39,636 nucleotides of DNA from Nitrospinae bacterium RIFCSPLOWO2_12_39_16 (GTDB lineage: Bacteria; Nitrospinota; Nitrospinia; UBA9942), in NCBI GenBank assembly GCA_001805005.1, contig MHDO01000152.1, positions 1 to 39,636 of the forward strand, given 5' to 3'. Position numbers and translations under genes: made by a program. Below the pieces are notes generated by a model. It made no database searches. It was not told where the DNA came from and saw only the letters and a list, made by a program, of their open reading frames with translations. Of the stretch, positions 22,086-30,834 are shown in pieces. Every line of letters starts with the position of its first letter. Positions within the stretch are counted from its first letter, which is position 1.

Positions 22086-22418
22086 TTATACATGACATTT
22101 TTTACAGGTTGACATATCCCATGAAGACTTCCCATTATGGCATTTTCCACAATATTCACCTTCTACATTCTTTTTCATTGTAACCAAATTTGCACCTTTT
22201 TTCTCTTTAAAAACAGATGGATGGCAATCTTTACATTTCAATTTACTATGCTTTGAATGGGAAAAGCGGGCAGGAGGCATATCTGCCTTTTTCCTGCTCG
22301 CCTTTTGATTTTCAAATACAATAACATCCTGCGGTTTTTTCTCCGCCGCAAATAGAGGAAAAATCCACACAATTGACACTACATAAAAAATTATAAAAAT
22401 TTTTAAAGTAGTTTTCAT
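22086..22418 (-). CDS. Triheme c7-type cytochrome C
   Basis: A 110-residue periplasmic protein with a signal peptide (about 1-24, PLFAA-E) and three hemes (CKDCH, CGKCH, CKKCH at the C-terminus). The core RFSHSKHSKLKCKDCHPSVF...GEYCGKCHNGKSSWDMSTCKKCH is the short c7-type triheme module. An ATG at 22416-22418 is preferred to the TTG one codon earlier. Probably carries electrons across the periplasm. Third gene of a three-gene triheme operon. Confidence 0.88.
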   Translation of the reverse strand: MKTTLKIFIIFYVVSIVWIFPLFAAEKKPQDVIVFENQKASRKKADMPPARFSHSKHSKLKCKDCHPSVFKEKKGANLVTMKKNVEGEYCGKCHNGKSSWDMSTCKKCHV

Positions 22419-22433
22419 CAATTAAAGCCCATA

Positions 22434-23183
22434 CTACTTAGATACTGTCCTCAGAGTAATAGTATCGTCAGGTTTATTCTTCTTTGGAAAGGTATGGCAT
22501 CTCTTACAATCTGCAAGAGGGAATGCAATCTTATTATGACACCTGCCGCACCACTTGCCGCCAGCCATTTCTATCATCTTTACATCATTCCCGCCTGCTA
22601 CCGGCTCAAATATAGGTCCACCGACACTCGCGTGACAAACCTCACATTTTAACCACCATGTATGGATAAAATGGGGAAATATAACATTATCCATAAAATC
22701 GCTTTTGGTCTCAAATAATATATTCATATCAAGTATCGCTTCATCATCAGGTTTTGCATTTGAGTCTAAATCAAAACGGGGGTCAATCGTCTTATCCCTA
22801 ACAACCTGTGCCCAATTAATCAACTTATACTTATCCAATGGAAGTCCTGAATCTGTAAGAGCAGTAGGATGCCATCCTGCCCCAATTTTTGCAAATGTAG
22901 ATGCAACTCCTGATTTATTGATATCACCCGTTCCAGCCATTTCGCCCTTTGTATCAAGGTAAATAAGACTTTTTTTATCTTTTGGGTCAAGAGTCTTTGT
23001 AGAAGGTGTCTCTACTGTAGGAGTTGGAGGTGCTTTAGGCTGTTCTACTACTACTGGTGGAGCTGCCTTTTCAGCAGCCTTCTTTGATGGTTTTTTTTCA
23101 GCCGCGTCAACTGAAATACAAAATATTGCAATAAATATTGTAATTAATAATGATATTTTTTTTAAAATTTTATTAATCTTCAT
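22434..23183 (-). CDS. Triheme c7-type cytochrome B (larger form)
   Basis: A 249-residue protein: signal peptide (about 1-27), an Ala/Pro/Lys-rich stretch (about 28-65), a heme-free middle domain shared with the protein at 14559-15227 (LPLDKYKLINWAQVVRD), and a C-terminal triheme module NVIFPHFIHTWWLKCEVCH...WCGRCHNKIAFPLADCKRCH. GAAAGGAGGG precedes the ATG. The Pro-rich tether could let the heme module reach partners across the periplasm. Lies between two single-module triheme genes. Confidence 0.88.
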   Translation of the reverse strand: MKINKILKKISLLITIFIAIFCISVDAAEKKPSKKAAEKAAPPVVVEQPKAPPTPTVETPSTKTLDPKDKKSLIYLDTKGEMAGTGDINKSGVASTFAKIGAGWHPTALTDSGLPLDKYKLINWAQVVRDKTIDPRFDLDSNAKPDDEAILDMNILFETKSDFMDNVIFPHFIHTWWLKCEVCHASVGGPIFEPVAGGNDVKMIEMAGGKWCGRCHNKIAFPLADCKRCHTFPKKNKPDDTITLRTVSK

Positions 23184-23205
23184 TGATTCCCTCCTTTCTA
23201 TTTAT

Positions 23206-23586
23206 TTATTTGGCAATCTTCTTTGAATACTGAACAACACCAGGCGACCAGCCAGGTTCCCATGAATGACATCTCTCACAATAAAGAGGCTCCCATGCTA
23301 TAATACCATTGTGACACTTACCGCACTTTTCTCCATTCATAATCAGACTCATATTGATATCATTAGCACCTGCCTTTAATATAAAAATATCTTCATGACA
23401 AACCTTACACTTAAATCTTATACGGTGAAACCAGTGAGGAAACATGACATCATTAACCCCTGCCTTCCTCATACTTTCAGCCTTGCTATTCAGTATTATA
23501 TCTCCATATTCGGCAAATGAAAATTCAGCTAAAAAAAGAAAAGAATATAATCCTAAAAGTAAACCAATTAAAATTCTAATTTTCAT
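23206..23586 (-). CDS. Triheme c7-type cytochrome A
   Basis: A 126-residue secreted protein with a signal peptide (about 1-26) and three hemes (CKVCH, CGKCH, CERCH) in the same c7-type order, MFPHWFHRIRFKCKVCHEDIF...KCGKCHNGIIAWEPLYCERCH. First gene of the triheme operon, with a sigma-54 element about 180 bases upstream and a palindrome in the leader. The four triheme proteins share the FPH..H....C..CH core, so they are recent or maintained paralogues. Confidence 0.88.
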   Translation of the reverse strand: MKIRILIGLLLGLYSFLFLAEFSFAEYGDIILNSKAESMRKAGVNDVMFPHWFHRIRFKCKVCHEDIFILKAGANDINMSLIMNGEKCGKCHNGIIAWEPLYCERCHSWEPGWSPGVVQYSKKIAK

Positions 23587-23624
23587 TTCACTCCCCCCCC
23601 TTTTTTTATTTTATGTGTATTTTC

Positions 23625-23639
23625 ACACTCTATGAGTGT
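23625..23639. promoter_or_regulatory. Leader palindrome of the triheme operon
   Basis: ACACTC-TAT-GAGTGT is a perfect inverted repeat about 40 bases before the ATG of triheme gene A and inside the predicted 5' UTR. It could be a small hairpin or an operator. Confidence 0.35.
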
Positions 23640-23762
23640 TATATTGCCCATCTTTCCTTTTTGAACTTTATGTATCCTTAAAAATAAAACAAAATATTTC
23701 AACAAATTACATAAGCAGTTCACCTCCCCATGTTTTACAAAACAGATAAGTAGATATATAAA

Positions 23763-23778
23763 AGCAATTAATATGCCA
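23763..23778 (-). promoter_or_regulatory. Sigma-54 promoter element (-24/-12) for the triheme operon
   Basis: On the minus strand this reads TGGCATATTAATTGCT, with GG-N10-GC and a full TTGC at -12. It is the best match of the three sigma-54 elements. The transcript would start near 23752 with a leader of about 165 bases. Confidence 0.78.
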
Positions 23779-23876
23779 TTAATTAGAGGAGTTATAAAGT
23801 CTATCAAGTTGAAAGTTAAAAGTTGCTTTATGACTTTATTAACTTTACAAACCTTATAACTATATTCTTTCTAATC

Positions 23877-25271
23877 TTAATCTGTAGCATCTGCTTTTAA
23901 ATATCCAATCTTCTTCAACCTATATCTTAAGGCATATCTGCTCAGGCTTAGAAGTTTTGCAGCCCTGGATTGATTTCCCCCGGCTTTTTTGAGTGCTTGA
24001 ATTAAAAGATTTTTTTCTACTTCTTCAAGTGGAACTCCACCTTCCGGAAGGACAAAACTTGATTGTTGCTGTTCTTCACCTTTTACAGGGACACCCTCTA
24101 CCACTTCAATAGGTAGATGCTCAATTAATATCTCATCTTTGCTCTCAAGGATAATCGCCCTTTCAATCACATTTTTCAGTTCTCTCACATTTCCGGGCCA
24201 ATGATATGAGAGAATAGCCTGTTCAGCCTTTGATGATAAACCTTTAACATCTTTCCTGAACTCCTGATTGAACTTATCTATAAAGTACTTAGCAAGAATT
24301 AGTATATCTCCTTTTCTCGCCCTCAGCGGCAGTATAAAAATCGGTATTACTCTGAGGCGGTAATATAAATCCTCTCTGAACCTCCCATTCTTAATCTCTT
24401 CTTTTAGATTCTTATTGGTTGCCGCTATAATCCTGACATCCACCTCAATATCCGAAGCCCCTCCAACCCTCTTAAACCGCTTATTCTCAATAAATTTTAA
24501 CAGTTTCGTCTGTGTCATAAGTAGCATATCTCCGATTTCATCAAGAAGGACACTCCCGCCATCTGCAAGCTCAAATAGCCCTATTTTTTTCGCCTTTGCA
24601 TCTGTAAATGCGCCTTTTTCATAGCCAAAAAGCTCACTCTCAACAAGTGTATCTGGCAATGCAGTGCAATTTATATCCATGAATGGTCTTGCTGACCGTC
24701 TGCTCGCATAATGTATAGCCCTTCCTACAAGGTCTTTACCTGTCCCGCTCTCCCCTTCTATTAAAACAGTAGTTGCATCGCTCTGAACTATCTTTTGAAT
24801 CATGTCCAGAACATCTTTAATCTCTTTACTCTCCCCGATTATACTATCAATACTGTGGGTCTTCTTTTCCTTTTCAAGTCGCCATGTAACCTCCCTGTTG
24901 ACCCTTTTAGACTCAATAGCCTTCTTTGCAATTATAGCGACCTCAGTGAGGTTAAAGGGCTTGCTGATATAATCATAAGCCCCAAGCTTCATGGCAGTTA
25001 CTGCTGTATCAACTGAACCTGAGCCTGTAATCATAATTACAGGGATATCTTCATTTAAACCAATAATTTCCTTCAATATCTGAATTCCACCTATATCAGG
25101 CAAGAAGACATCAACAAATGCGATATCCGGCATATCTTCCCTTATAGAATTGATTGCCGATTCGCCATTTTCTGCAGTCTTGACTTCAAAGCCCTCTTTT
25201 GTCAGTTTTTCCTGCAATGTCCATGCAATAATATTTTCATCATCAACTATCAACGCCCTTGCCTTTTTCAT
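23877..25271 (-). CDS. NtrC-family sigma-54-dependent response regulator
   Basis: A 464-residue regulator: receiver (1-120, phospho-acceptor D54 in FVDVFLPD, K104 in ISKPF), AAA+ domain (about 143-375; Walker A GESGTGKD at 173-180, sigma-54 contact loop GAFTDA at 220-225, Walker B GGSVLLDEIGD) and a C-terminal Fis-type HTH (GGNQSRAAKLLSLSRYALRYRL). It opens sigma-54 promoters when phosphorylated. Three such promoters occur in the adjacent cytochrome locus on the same strand, so it is the likely activator. It overlaps the kinase gene by 4 bases and is followed by the triheme operon. Confidence 0.93.
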   Translation of the reverse strand: MKKARALIVDDENIIAWTLQEKLTKEGFEVKTAENGESAINSIREDMPDIAFVDVFLPDIGGIQILKEIIGLNEDIPVIMITGSGSVDTAVTAMKLGAYDYISKPFNLTEVAIIAKKAIESKRVNREVTWRLEKEKKTHSIDSIIGESKEIKDVLDMIQKIVQSDATTVLIEGESGTGKDLVGRAIHYASRRSARPFMDINCTALPDTLVESELFGYEKGAFTDAKAKKIGLFELADGGSVLLDEIGDMLLMTQTKLLKFIENKRFKRVGGASDIEVDVRIIAATNKNLKEEIKNGRFREDLYYRLRVIPIFILPLRARKGDILILAKYFIDKFNQEFRKDVKGLSSKAEQAILSYHWPGNVRELKNVIERAIILESKDEILIEHLPIEVVEGVPVKGEEQQQSSFVLPEGGVPLEEVEKNLLIQALKKAGGNQSRAAKLLSLSRYALRYRLKKIGYLKADATD

Positions 25272-26815
25272 AATAAAACCTCACTATCGTTATATTCGGC
25301 ATCTTCCTCAACTATATTTAATGAATTCTCAAGGGGTAATACTATTACAAACTTACTACCTTTGTCAACAACACTTTCTACCTTAATTGTCCCCTTATGT
25401 TTTTCCACTATCCTTAAGCTGATTGGCAGTCCCAACCCGCTGCCATCCTTCTTTGTCGTAAAAAACGGGGTAAATATATTCTTTATAATTTCAGGAGAAA
25501 TACCGCATCCTGTATCAGAAATCTCTATCTGAATGTATTCGCAGCCATTGGGTTTATCTGTTGATGTTGTAATTGTCAGCTTGCCATTTTCCTTCATAGA
25601 TTCAACAGCATTGAGGCAGACATTGAGTAATACCTGCTGCATCTTCTCTCCATCAATCAAGATATTTGGAATATTACTAAGGCTTGTGTCAATAGATATT
25701 TTACCCTTTCTGCACTTGAATTCAAGCAGATTAATTGTATCTGTTATCAGTTTATTCAAATCGTGCATCTTTGGATTTACAACAATAGGCTTTGAGAACA
25801 TGAGAAGGTCTTTTAGCATTGAATCCAACCTCTGAACCTCCTTAACTATCATATTAATAATCTCCTTTTTGGGGTCATCTGACGGAAGATCTTCATCAAT
25901 CAGTTGAACTGCACCACTGATTCCAGTAATAGGGTTTTTTATCTCATGTGCCAAAACAGCCGATATCCTGCCGAGAGATGCGAGGTGGCTCTCCTGTTTC
26001 AGCCTGTCAAGCATTATATTAAAATGCCTTGCCATATATCCAATCTCATCATTTGACTTCAAACCAATCCTCTGGTTTTTATTGCCATGTTCAATCTCCT
26101 TTATTGTCTTAATAACTGCATTCAGCGGCTTAGAAACCAGATTATAAACAATCCAGCTTATTACAATTACCAAAATGATTACAGTAGCTACAGATATCCA
26201 TAACATGATAATAAGGTGGTTATTTAGATGCTCAGCAAATTTTTCGTCGGATAAGGAAATTTTTAAAATACCACGAATCTTTTCTTTATCGCCATGACAT
26301 TTATGACATGCAGGCTTATTTAAAACTGGCAGATAATAATCATAGAAAACCTTTCCGTTTTTATCATAGCCATAGAACTCTTTCTCCTTCCCTTCTCTCA
26401 AGACATCTTTTATCTTCTCATCGCTGACCACATCTGCCTTTCCCTCTTCTAAATTCATATACTCCTCTATGACATCATGGGAAAATTGGTAAATCTCCTT
26501 TACCTTATAAAATGTCTCAAAATCCTTAAATGCCTCTTTTCCGTTTGTTCTGATTACCTGTAAATTTTTTATCCCTGGAATTTTTTTAAATTTATGGATT
26601 AGATCTCGGACAATAAAAGGCCTTTTTCCCTCCATTTCTTTTTCTATCATTGTAGAAATAGAATTTGCATATACCTTCGTCTTGGTAAGCCAGTCGTCAT
26701 GGAATATGTCCCTCTCCATTCTTTCTACGGTATATATCATGATGGAAAAAATTATGACAATAGCTATAATGATTGGCAATATTATTTTTACCTGCAGTCT
26801 GTTAAAAAAAATCAT
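25268..26815 (-). CDS. Membrane histidine kinase with periplasmic c-heme sensory domain
   Basis: A 515-residue kinase: TM1 (about 11-30), periplasmic sensor (31-200) with a CXXCH at 170-174 (ACHKCHGD), TM2 (about 201-225), HAMP (226-278), HisKA with H290 (LAHEIKNP), and an HATPase with LNVCLNAVESM, DTGCGIS and KDGSGLGLP. The CXXCH in the exported domain predicts a covalently bound c-type heme sensing redox state or a small ligand. The segment VIRTNGKEAFKDFETFYKV and the RGILKISLS after the heme match the MCP at 33834-35354. It overlaps its cognate NtrC-type regulator by 4 bases. Confidence 0.92.
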   Translation of the reverse strand: MIFFNRLQVKIILPIIIAIVIIFSIMIYTVERMERDIFHDDWLTKTKVYANSISTMIEKEMEGKRPFIVRDLIHKFKKIPGIKNLQVIRTNGKEAFKDFETFYKVKEIYQFSHDVIEEYMNLEEGKADVVSDEKIKDVLREGKEKEFYGYDKNGKVFYDYYLPVLNKPACHKCHGDKEKIRGILKISLSDEKFAEHLNNHLIIMLWISVATVIILVIVISWIVYNLVSKPLNAVIKTIKEIEHGNKNQRIGLKSNDEIGYMARHFNIMLDRLKQESHLASLGRISAVLAHEIKNPITGISGAVQLIDEDLPSDDPKKEIINMIVKEVQRLDSMLKDLLMFSKPIVVNPKMHDLNKLITDTINLLEFKCRKGKISIDTSLSNIPNILIDGEKMQQVLLNVCLNAVESMKENGKLTITTSTDKPNGCEYIQIEISDTGCGISPEIIKNIFTPFFTTKKDGSGLGLPISLRIVEKHKGTIKVESVVDKGSKFVIVLPLENSLNIVEEDAEYNDSEVLL

Positions 26816-26829
26816 AATTTGCCTTGCCT

Positions 26830-26886
26830 CGTTAGAAAATCACGCCTACTCCGTTAGACAAATTATAGAAAAAACTTTCTAACGGG
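26830..26886. repeat. GTTAGAAA inverted repeats in the divergent promoter region
   Basis: GTTAGAAAAT (from 26831) and CCGTTAGA (from 26851) face TTTCTAACGGG (26876-26886). The nested inverted repeats could be a dispersed palindrome or a regulator site. They overlap a possible minus-strand -10 (TATAAT, complement of 26862-26867) for the kinase gene. Confidence 0.45.
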
Positions 26887-26893
26887 ATTTGCT

Positions 26894-26910
26894 TTGGCAT
26901 GATATTTGGA
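26894..26910 (+). promoter_or_regulatory. Degenerate sigma-54-like element before the HD-GYP gene
   Basis: The plus strand reads TTGGCATGATATTTGGA. It matches the cytochrome 1 element through TGGCATGATAT and has TTTG at the -12 position, but the final C of GC is G. It could drive the plus-strand gene at 27083 with a leader of about 160 bases, or be a dead site. Confidence 0.35.
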
Positions 26911-26983
26911 TATATAACTTTAATTAAGCAATTATAATCTCCATTTATTTTAAAAGCAACAGCAAATAAACAACATTTACATC

Positions 26984-27012
26984 CCTGCCTGTCCTGTTTG
27001 CCAGCAGGTAGG
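26984..27012. repeat. CCTGCCTG/CAGGTAGG dispersed palindrome
   Basis: CCTGCCTG and CAGGTAGG face each other around TCCTGTTTGCCAG. This is a short intergenic palindrome between the kinase and HD-GYP genes. Confidence 0.45.
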
Positions 27013-27082
27013 TCTAATATATTATTACAATCTGTGTCTTTTAATACACATTAATGTTGCATATAGCACAAATTTTTTAAAT

Positions 27083-28243
27083 ATGGAAAAAAGAACCGTT
27101 TTTATTATAGATGATGAGGAGATTATAAGAAAGACCCTCTCTATCCATCTGACAAAGGGAAATTATTCGGTCATTCAGTCAGCTGGCGGCTCTGGGATAT
27201 TTGAGGAGCTAAAAAATAACAATTATGAGCTTGTTATCAGTGATATCAGAATGCCTGAGGTTAATGGGCTGCAGATATTAGAATATGTCAAGAAGAATTA
27301 TGCTAATATCCCTGTCCTAATCCTCACAGGTTTGATGGATTTCAATATTACCATTGAAGCCATGAAAATGGGTGCCTTTGATTTCCTTATAAAACCAATT
27401 ACGAAAGAGCACCTCTTAAATACTGTCCAGAACGCACTTCATAATAGAGACCTCCTTATTCAGAATAAAAAATTAGAAAAAGAAAATCTTGAATATCGCA
27501 CCATTCTGGAAAATAAGGTAGAAGAGAGAACAGAGCAGCTCAACAAAAAGACTGTTGAACTTGAAAATGCTTATGAAACACTGCAAAAAATGAATTTTCA
27601 GATGGTAAAGGTGCTTGCTGAGGCAATTGAAGCAAAAGATAAGTATACGAGGGGGCATTGTGACAGAATGCGTTTCATCTGCCTTAAGATTGGTGAATTA
27701 CTTGGTATTTCAGGAGGGGAAAGGACTGACCTTGAATTTGCCGCCATCCTGCACGACCTTGGTAAAATTGGAATTGCCGATTCAATCTTAAACAAGATAG
27801 ACACCCTTAATGAAAATGAGTTTGATATGATAAAAGAACACTCTTTAATTGGCGAGAAGATTATCTCGGAGATAAGCACATTTAAAAATGTAAGCATGAT
27901 TATAAAACATCACCATGAAAATTATGATGGAAGCGGATATCCGGGAGGACTCAAAGGCAGCCAGATCCCCCTCCTCTCACGAATTATTGCAGTAGCGGAT
28001 GTATTTGATGCGCTGACAAGTAAACGCCCATATCGTGAATCCCTCTCCATAGAGAGTGCCATTTCTGAGATAAAAAATATATCTGGGACAAAATTGGACC
28101 CGTCTATTGTCCAGCTTCTAATCAACAACAAAGAGTACACAAAACTAAAACCTAATCAGCCACAGAAACACAGTGACACAGAGGAAAAAAATAAATTATT
28201 AAAAAAATCTCTGTGTCTCCATGCCTATGGCAATTCTCTGTAA
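27083..28243 (+). CDS. Response regulator with HD-GYP cyclic-di-GMP phosphodiesterase output
   Basis: A 386-residue protein: receiver (1-120, D54 in VISDIRMPE), coiled coil (about 125-175) and HD-GYP domain (about 180-355) with HDLGKIGI and the diagnostic ENYDGSGYPGGLKG motif, then ADVFDALTSKRPYR. HD-GYP domains hydrolyse c-di-GMP, a signal for surface attachment. The last 30 or so residues (QPQKHSDTEEKNKLLKK... onward) are not part of the domain; they come from a CACAGAG element that supplies the stop. The start has no strong ribosome-binding site. Confidence 0.9.
   Translation: MEKRTVFIIDDEEIIRKTLSIHLTKGNYSVIQSAGGSGIFEELKNNNYELVISDIRMPEVNGLQILEYVKKNYANIPVLILTGLMDFNITIEAMKMGAFDFLIKPITKEHLLNTVQNALHNRDLLIQNKKLEKENLEYRTILENKVEERTEQLNKKTVELENAYETLQKMNFQMVKVLAEAIEAKDKYTRGHCDRMRFICLKIGELLGISGGERTDLEFAAILHDLGKIGIADSILNKIDTLNENEFDMIKEHSLIGEKIISEISTFKNVSMIIKHHHENYDGSGYPGGLKGSQIPLLSRIIAVADVFDALTSKRPYRESLSIESAISEIKNISGTKLDPSIVQLLINNKEYTKLKPNQPQKHSDTEEKNKLLKKSLCLHAYGNSL
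28159..28234. repeat. CACAGAG palindrome covering the 3' end of the HD-GYP gene
   Basis: AGCCACAGAAACACAGTGAC (from 28159) faces TCTCTGTGTCTCCATGCCTA (from about 28209). The element is translated as the C-terminal tail of the HD-GYP protein. Confidence 0.75.
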
Positions 28244-28258
28244 TTTCTTATTGCTTGT

Positions 28259-30685
28259 ATGGATCAGGAAAAAACAAACCTCATTTTTACCATCCGCAAT
28301 AAACTTATCATTATCTTCCTTCTTGCTTCAATACTGCCATTTATTATATTAGGTTATACAACCTATAAAAAAGGTGAATCTATCTTAAGGGAAAAAATAT
28401 TCAATCAATTGAGCAGTATTGCCGATAGCAAAGAAAAAAAGATCAGGACATGGTTTATAGAGAGGTTTAATGATACAGAGATGATTGCCCATAATAGATT
28501 TATGGAAATAAGTCTATCAAAACTTCTATTGATTAAAAAAGATTATGAGCATAGAGGGTTTCCACCAGAAATCTATTATGGGCGACTATCTAAATATACA
28601 GAGAGTGAGGAATACAGCAACATCGTCTCTTTCTTGAATATGACAATGAGTCAATTTGGTGTTTTTTCTGAGATATTCATTTTAGATACCACAGGACATG
28701 TAGTCCTCTCTACAGATGTCAAAAGACTTAATGAGGATGAATCAAGTAATGATTACTTTAAAATACCAATTTTACAAAAAGAGGTTTATATAAAGGATGT
28801 CTATTATTCTGATAGATTAAAACAGCCTATTATTACATTTTCAGATGTCATATACGATTACGGCGGAGAAGAACATGGTGTTGTCAACGGCGTCGTGGTT
28901 GCAAAAGTAAAGGTAAATGAGATATTGGAGCCATTGGTTGAAGATGCATCAGGAATGGGCGAAACAGGAGAAGAGATTCTTGTCAACAAGGATAATATTT
29001 CATTATTGAATCTCAAAGATTTTAAAGATAGTGCATTAAAATATAAACTGCCGGAAGAAACACCATCAACACTGGCTATTGCAGGAAAGAATGGTATCAC
29101 TGAAGGGATAGACTATAGGAAAAGGCATGTCCTCGCAGCATATAGGTATATACCCGACCTGGACTGGGGATTGGTAGTCAAGATGGATATTGATGAGGCT
29201 TATGCACCAATTAATAAACTATTTAAGATAATTATTATATTCACAGCAATAGGTATCAGTTTTATCCTGTTCTTCATCTCACAGGTATCAAGGCGTGTAA
29301 CAGCCCCCCTAATTGAAATGAAGTCAATTGCCAGAGAGATTTCACACGGCAATTATCAAAAGGGTAATGATTATAAACTTAAGAGGACAGACGAGATTGG
29401 AGGCCTTGCCCATTCAATCAGGGAGATGTCTATAAACCTGAATAAAAAACAGTCTGAGGTAGAAAACTACAAACAGAAATTGGAATCAAGGCTAAATGAA
29501 ATATCTGAAAAGAATCTTAACCTTGAAAAGACATACCAAGAGCTTTATAAGACAAAAAACTATCTTGAAAAGATTATTGACCATTCAAAGGATATAATCA
29601 TAACAACTGATATTAATGGAAATATTGTGGAATTTAACCCTGAGGCAGAGGAAAAGCTCGGATTCAGAAAAGATATGATAATAGGCAAGCCTGCTTCAAT
29701 CCTTTACGAAAACCCAGATGAGAGAAAACAGATAATGGAGTTCGTCAATAAATTTGGTGCGGTCAGAAACAAAGAAGTCCGTCTGCTGTCAAAAACCGGA
29801 GATGTTCATCATGTAAGCCTTACCATATCACAACTAAAAAACGACTCCGGAGAGATTGACGGAACTATCGGAATATCTAAGGATATCTCGGAAGAAAGAA
29901 TGCTTCAATATAAATTAATACAATCTGAAAAGATGGCTGGCATCGGGACACTCGCCTCTGGAATTGCCCATGAGATAAACAATCCCCTTGCAGGCATTCT
30001 TGGCATGGCAGAGGCTATTCTTGATGAAAATGACCACATCAGGATAAACTCATACGCAAAGGATATAGTCCATTATACCCTTGAAGCTACAGCCATCGTA
30101 AAAGAATTATTAACATATTCCCGACAGACACAAAATGAATCCATATCAACAATTGATATGGCAGTCATTCTTGAAAATTCCGTAAAGATGGCAAAACATT
30201 CAGCCGACTTCTCTTTAATCACCATCATCGCGGACATGAAGAGGGGGTGCTGGATAAATGCAAACGCAGGTGAAATGCAGCAGGTCTTTATAAATCTTAT
30301 AATAAATGCAACACATGCAATGGAAGAAAAAGGGGGCAAGCTGATATTAAGCTGCTATAAGACAAATGATTCTATCAATGCAGTTGTTACTGACACAGGG
30401 ATAGGGATTAAAAAAGAACATCTCAAACAGATTTATAATCCATTTTTCACTACAAAACCAGTGGGCAAGGGGACCGGCTTGGGGCTGTATGTGGTATATA
30501 AGATTGTTACAAAATACCATGGGCATATTGATTTGATTTCAGAGGAGGGAAAAGGGACATCTTTCGTTATAACACTCCCGATTGCCGAAGGCATAGCCGC
30601 CATTCAAGAAAACGGCTCTGAGGGCAAAGATGTAGCATATATGGTTGACGATGCTGATAATTCACAGATAAATCTATTTACTTAA
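28259..30685 (+). CDS. Hybrid-type sensor histidine kinase: Cache, HAMP, PAS, HisKA, HATPase
   Basis: An 808-residue kinase: TM1 (about 13-36), large periplasmic double-Cache-type sensor (about 40-315), TM2 (about 320-342), HAMP (about 343-398), coiled coil (400-440), PAS (about 440-550; ITTDINGNIVEFNPEAEEKL), HisKA with the phospho-acceptor near residue 571 (IAHEINNPLAG) and HATPase (FINLIINATHAM, DTGIGIKKEH, GKGTGLGLYV). No receiver is fused despite the length. It starts 15 bases after the HD-GYP response-regulator gene and is probably its partner. Confidence 0.9.
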   Translation: MDQEKTNLIFTIRNKLIIIFLLASILPFIILGYTTYKKGESILREKIFNQLSSIADSKEKKIRTWFIERFNDTEMIAHNRFMEISLSKLLLIKKDYEHRGFPPEIYYGRLSKYTESEEYSNIVSFLNMTMSQFGVFSEIFILDTTGHVVLSTDVKRLNEDESSNDYFKIPILQKEVYIKDVYYSDRLKQPIITFSDVIYDYGGEEHGVVNGVVVAKVKVNEILEPLVEDASGMGETGEEILVNKDNISLLNLKDFKDSALKYKLPEETPSTLAIAGKNGITEGIDYRKRHVLAAYRYIPDLDWGLVVKMDIDEAYAPINKLFKIIIIFTAIGISFILFFISQVSRRVTAPLIEMKSIAREISHGNYQKGNDYKLKRTDEIGGLAHSIREMSINLNKKQSEVENYKQKLESRLNEISEKNLNLEKTYQELYKTKNYLEKIIDHSKDIIITTDINGNIVEFNPEAEEKLGFRKDMIIGKPASILYENPDERKQIMEFVNKFGAVRNKEVRLLSKTGDVHHVSLTISQLKNDSGEIDGTIGISKDISEERMLQYKLIQSEKMAGIGTLASGIAHEINNPLAGILGMAEAILDENDHIRINSYAKDIVHYTLEATAIVKELLTYSRQTQNESISTIDMAVILENSVKMAKHSADFSLITIIADMKRGCWINANAGEMQQVFINLIINATHAMEEKGGKLILSCYKTNDSINAVVTDTGIGIKKEHLKQIYNPFFTTKPVGKGTGLGLYVVYKIVTKYHGHIDLISEEGKGTSFVITLPIAEGIAAIQENGSEGKDVAYMVDDADNSQINLFT

Positions 30686-30700
30686 GGAAATTATAAAATT

Positions 30701-30797
30701 AACCACAGGTTTTTTAAACCGTTTAAGCCGTTTAAACCGTTTAAACTGTTTGAACCGTTTTTAATGAATCTGTGTTAATCTGTGTCCATCTGTGGTT
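30701..30797. repeat. Nested element: five tandem 9-mers inside ACCACAG/CTGTGGT ends
   Basis: Five 9-base units (AAACCGTTT, AAGCCGTTT, AAACCGTTT, AAACTGTTT, GAACCGTTT) lie at 30716-30760. The outer ends ACCACAG (30702-30708) and CTGTGGT (30790-30796) are inverted. It fills the gap between the kinase and cheR genes and is not translated. Confidence 0.8.
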
Positions 30798-30834
30798 TCA
30801 TTAGGTTTTGTTCTTGACTTTTTACGAGATAGTT

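Noticed and set aside
30716..30760. Tandem 9-mers as replication-origin iterons or DnaA boxes
   Set aside because: Units do not match DnaA boxes and no replication gene is nearby; they lie inside a dispersed repeat.
30808..30834. TTG start for CheR
   Set aside because: It lies against repeat DNA without a ribosome-binding site and adds nine non-conserved residues; ATG at 30835 is simpler.
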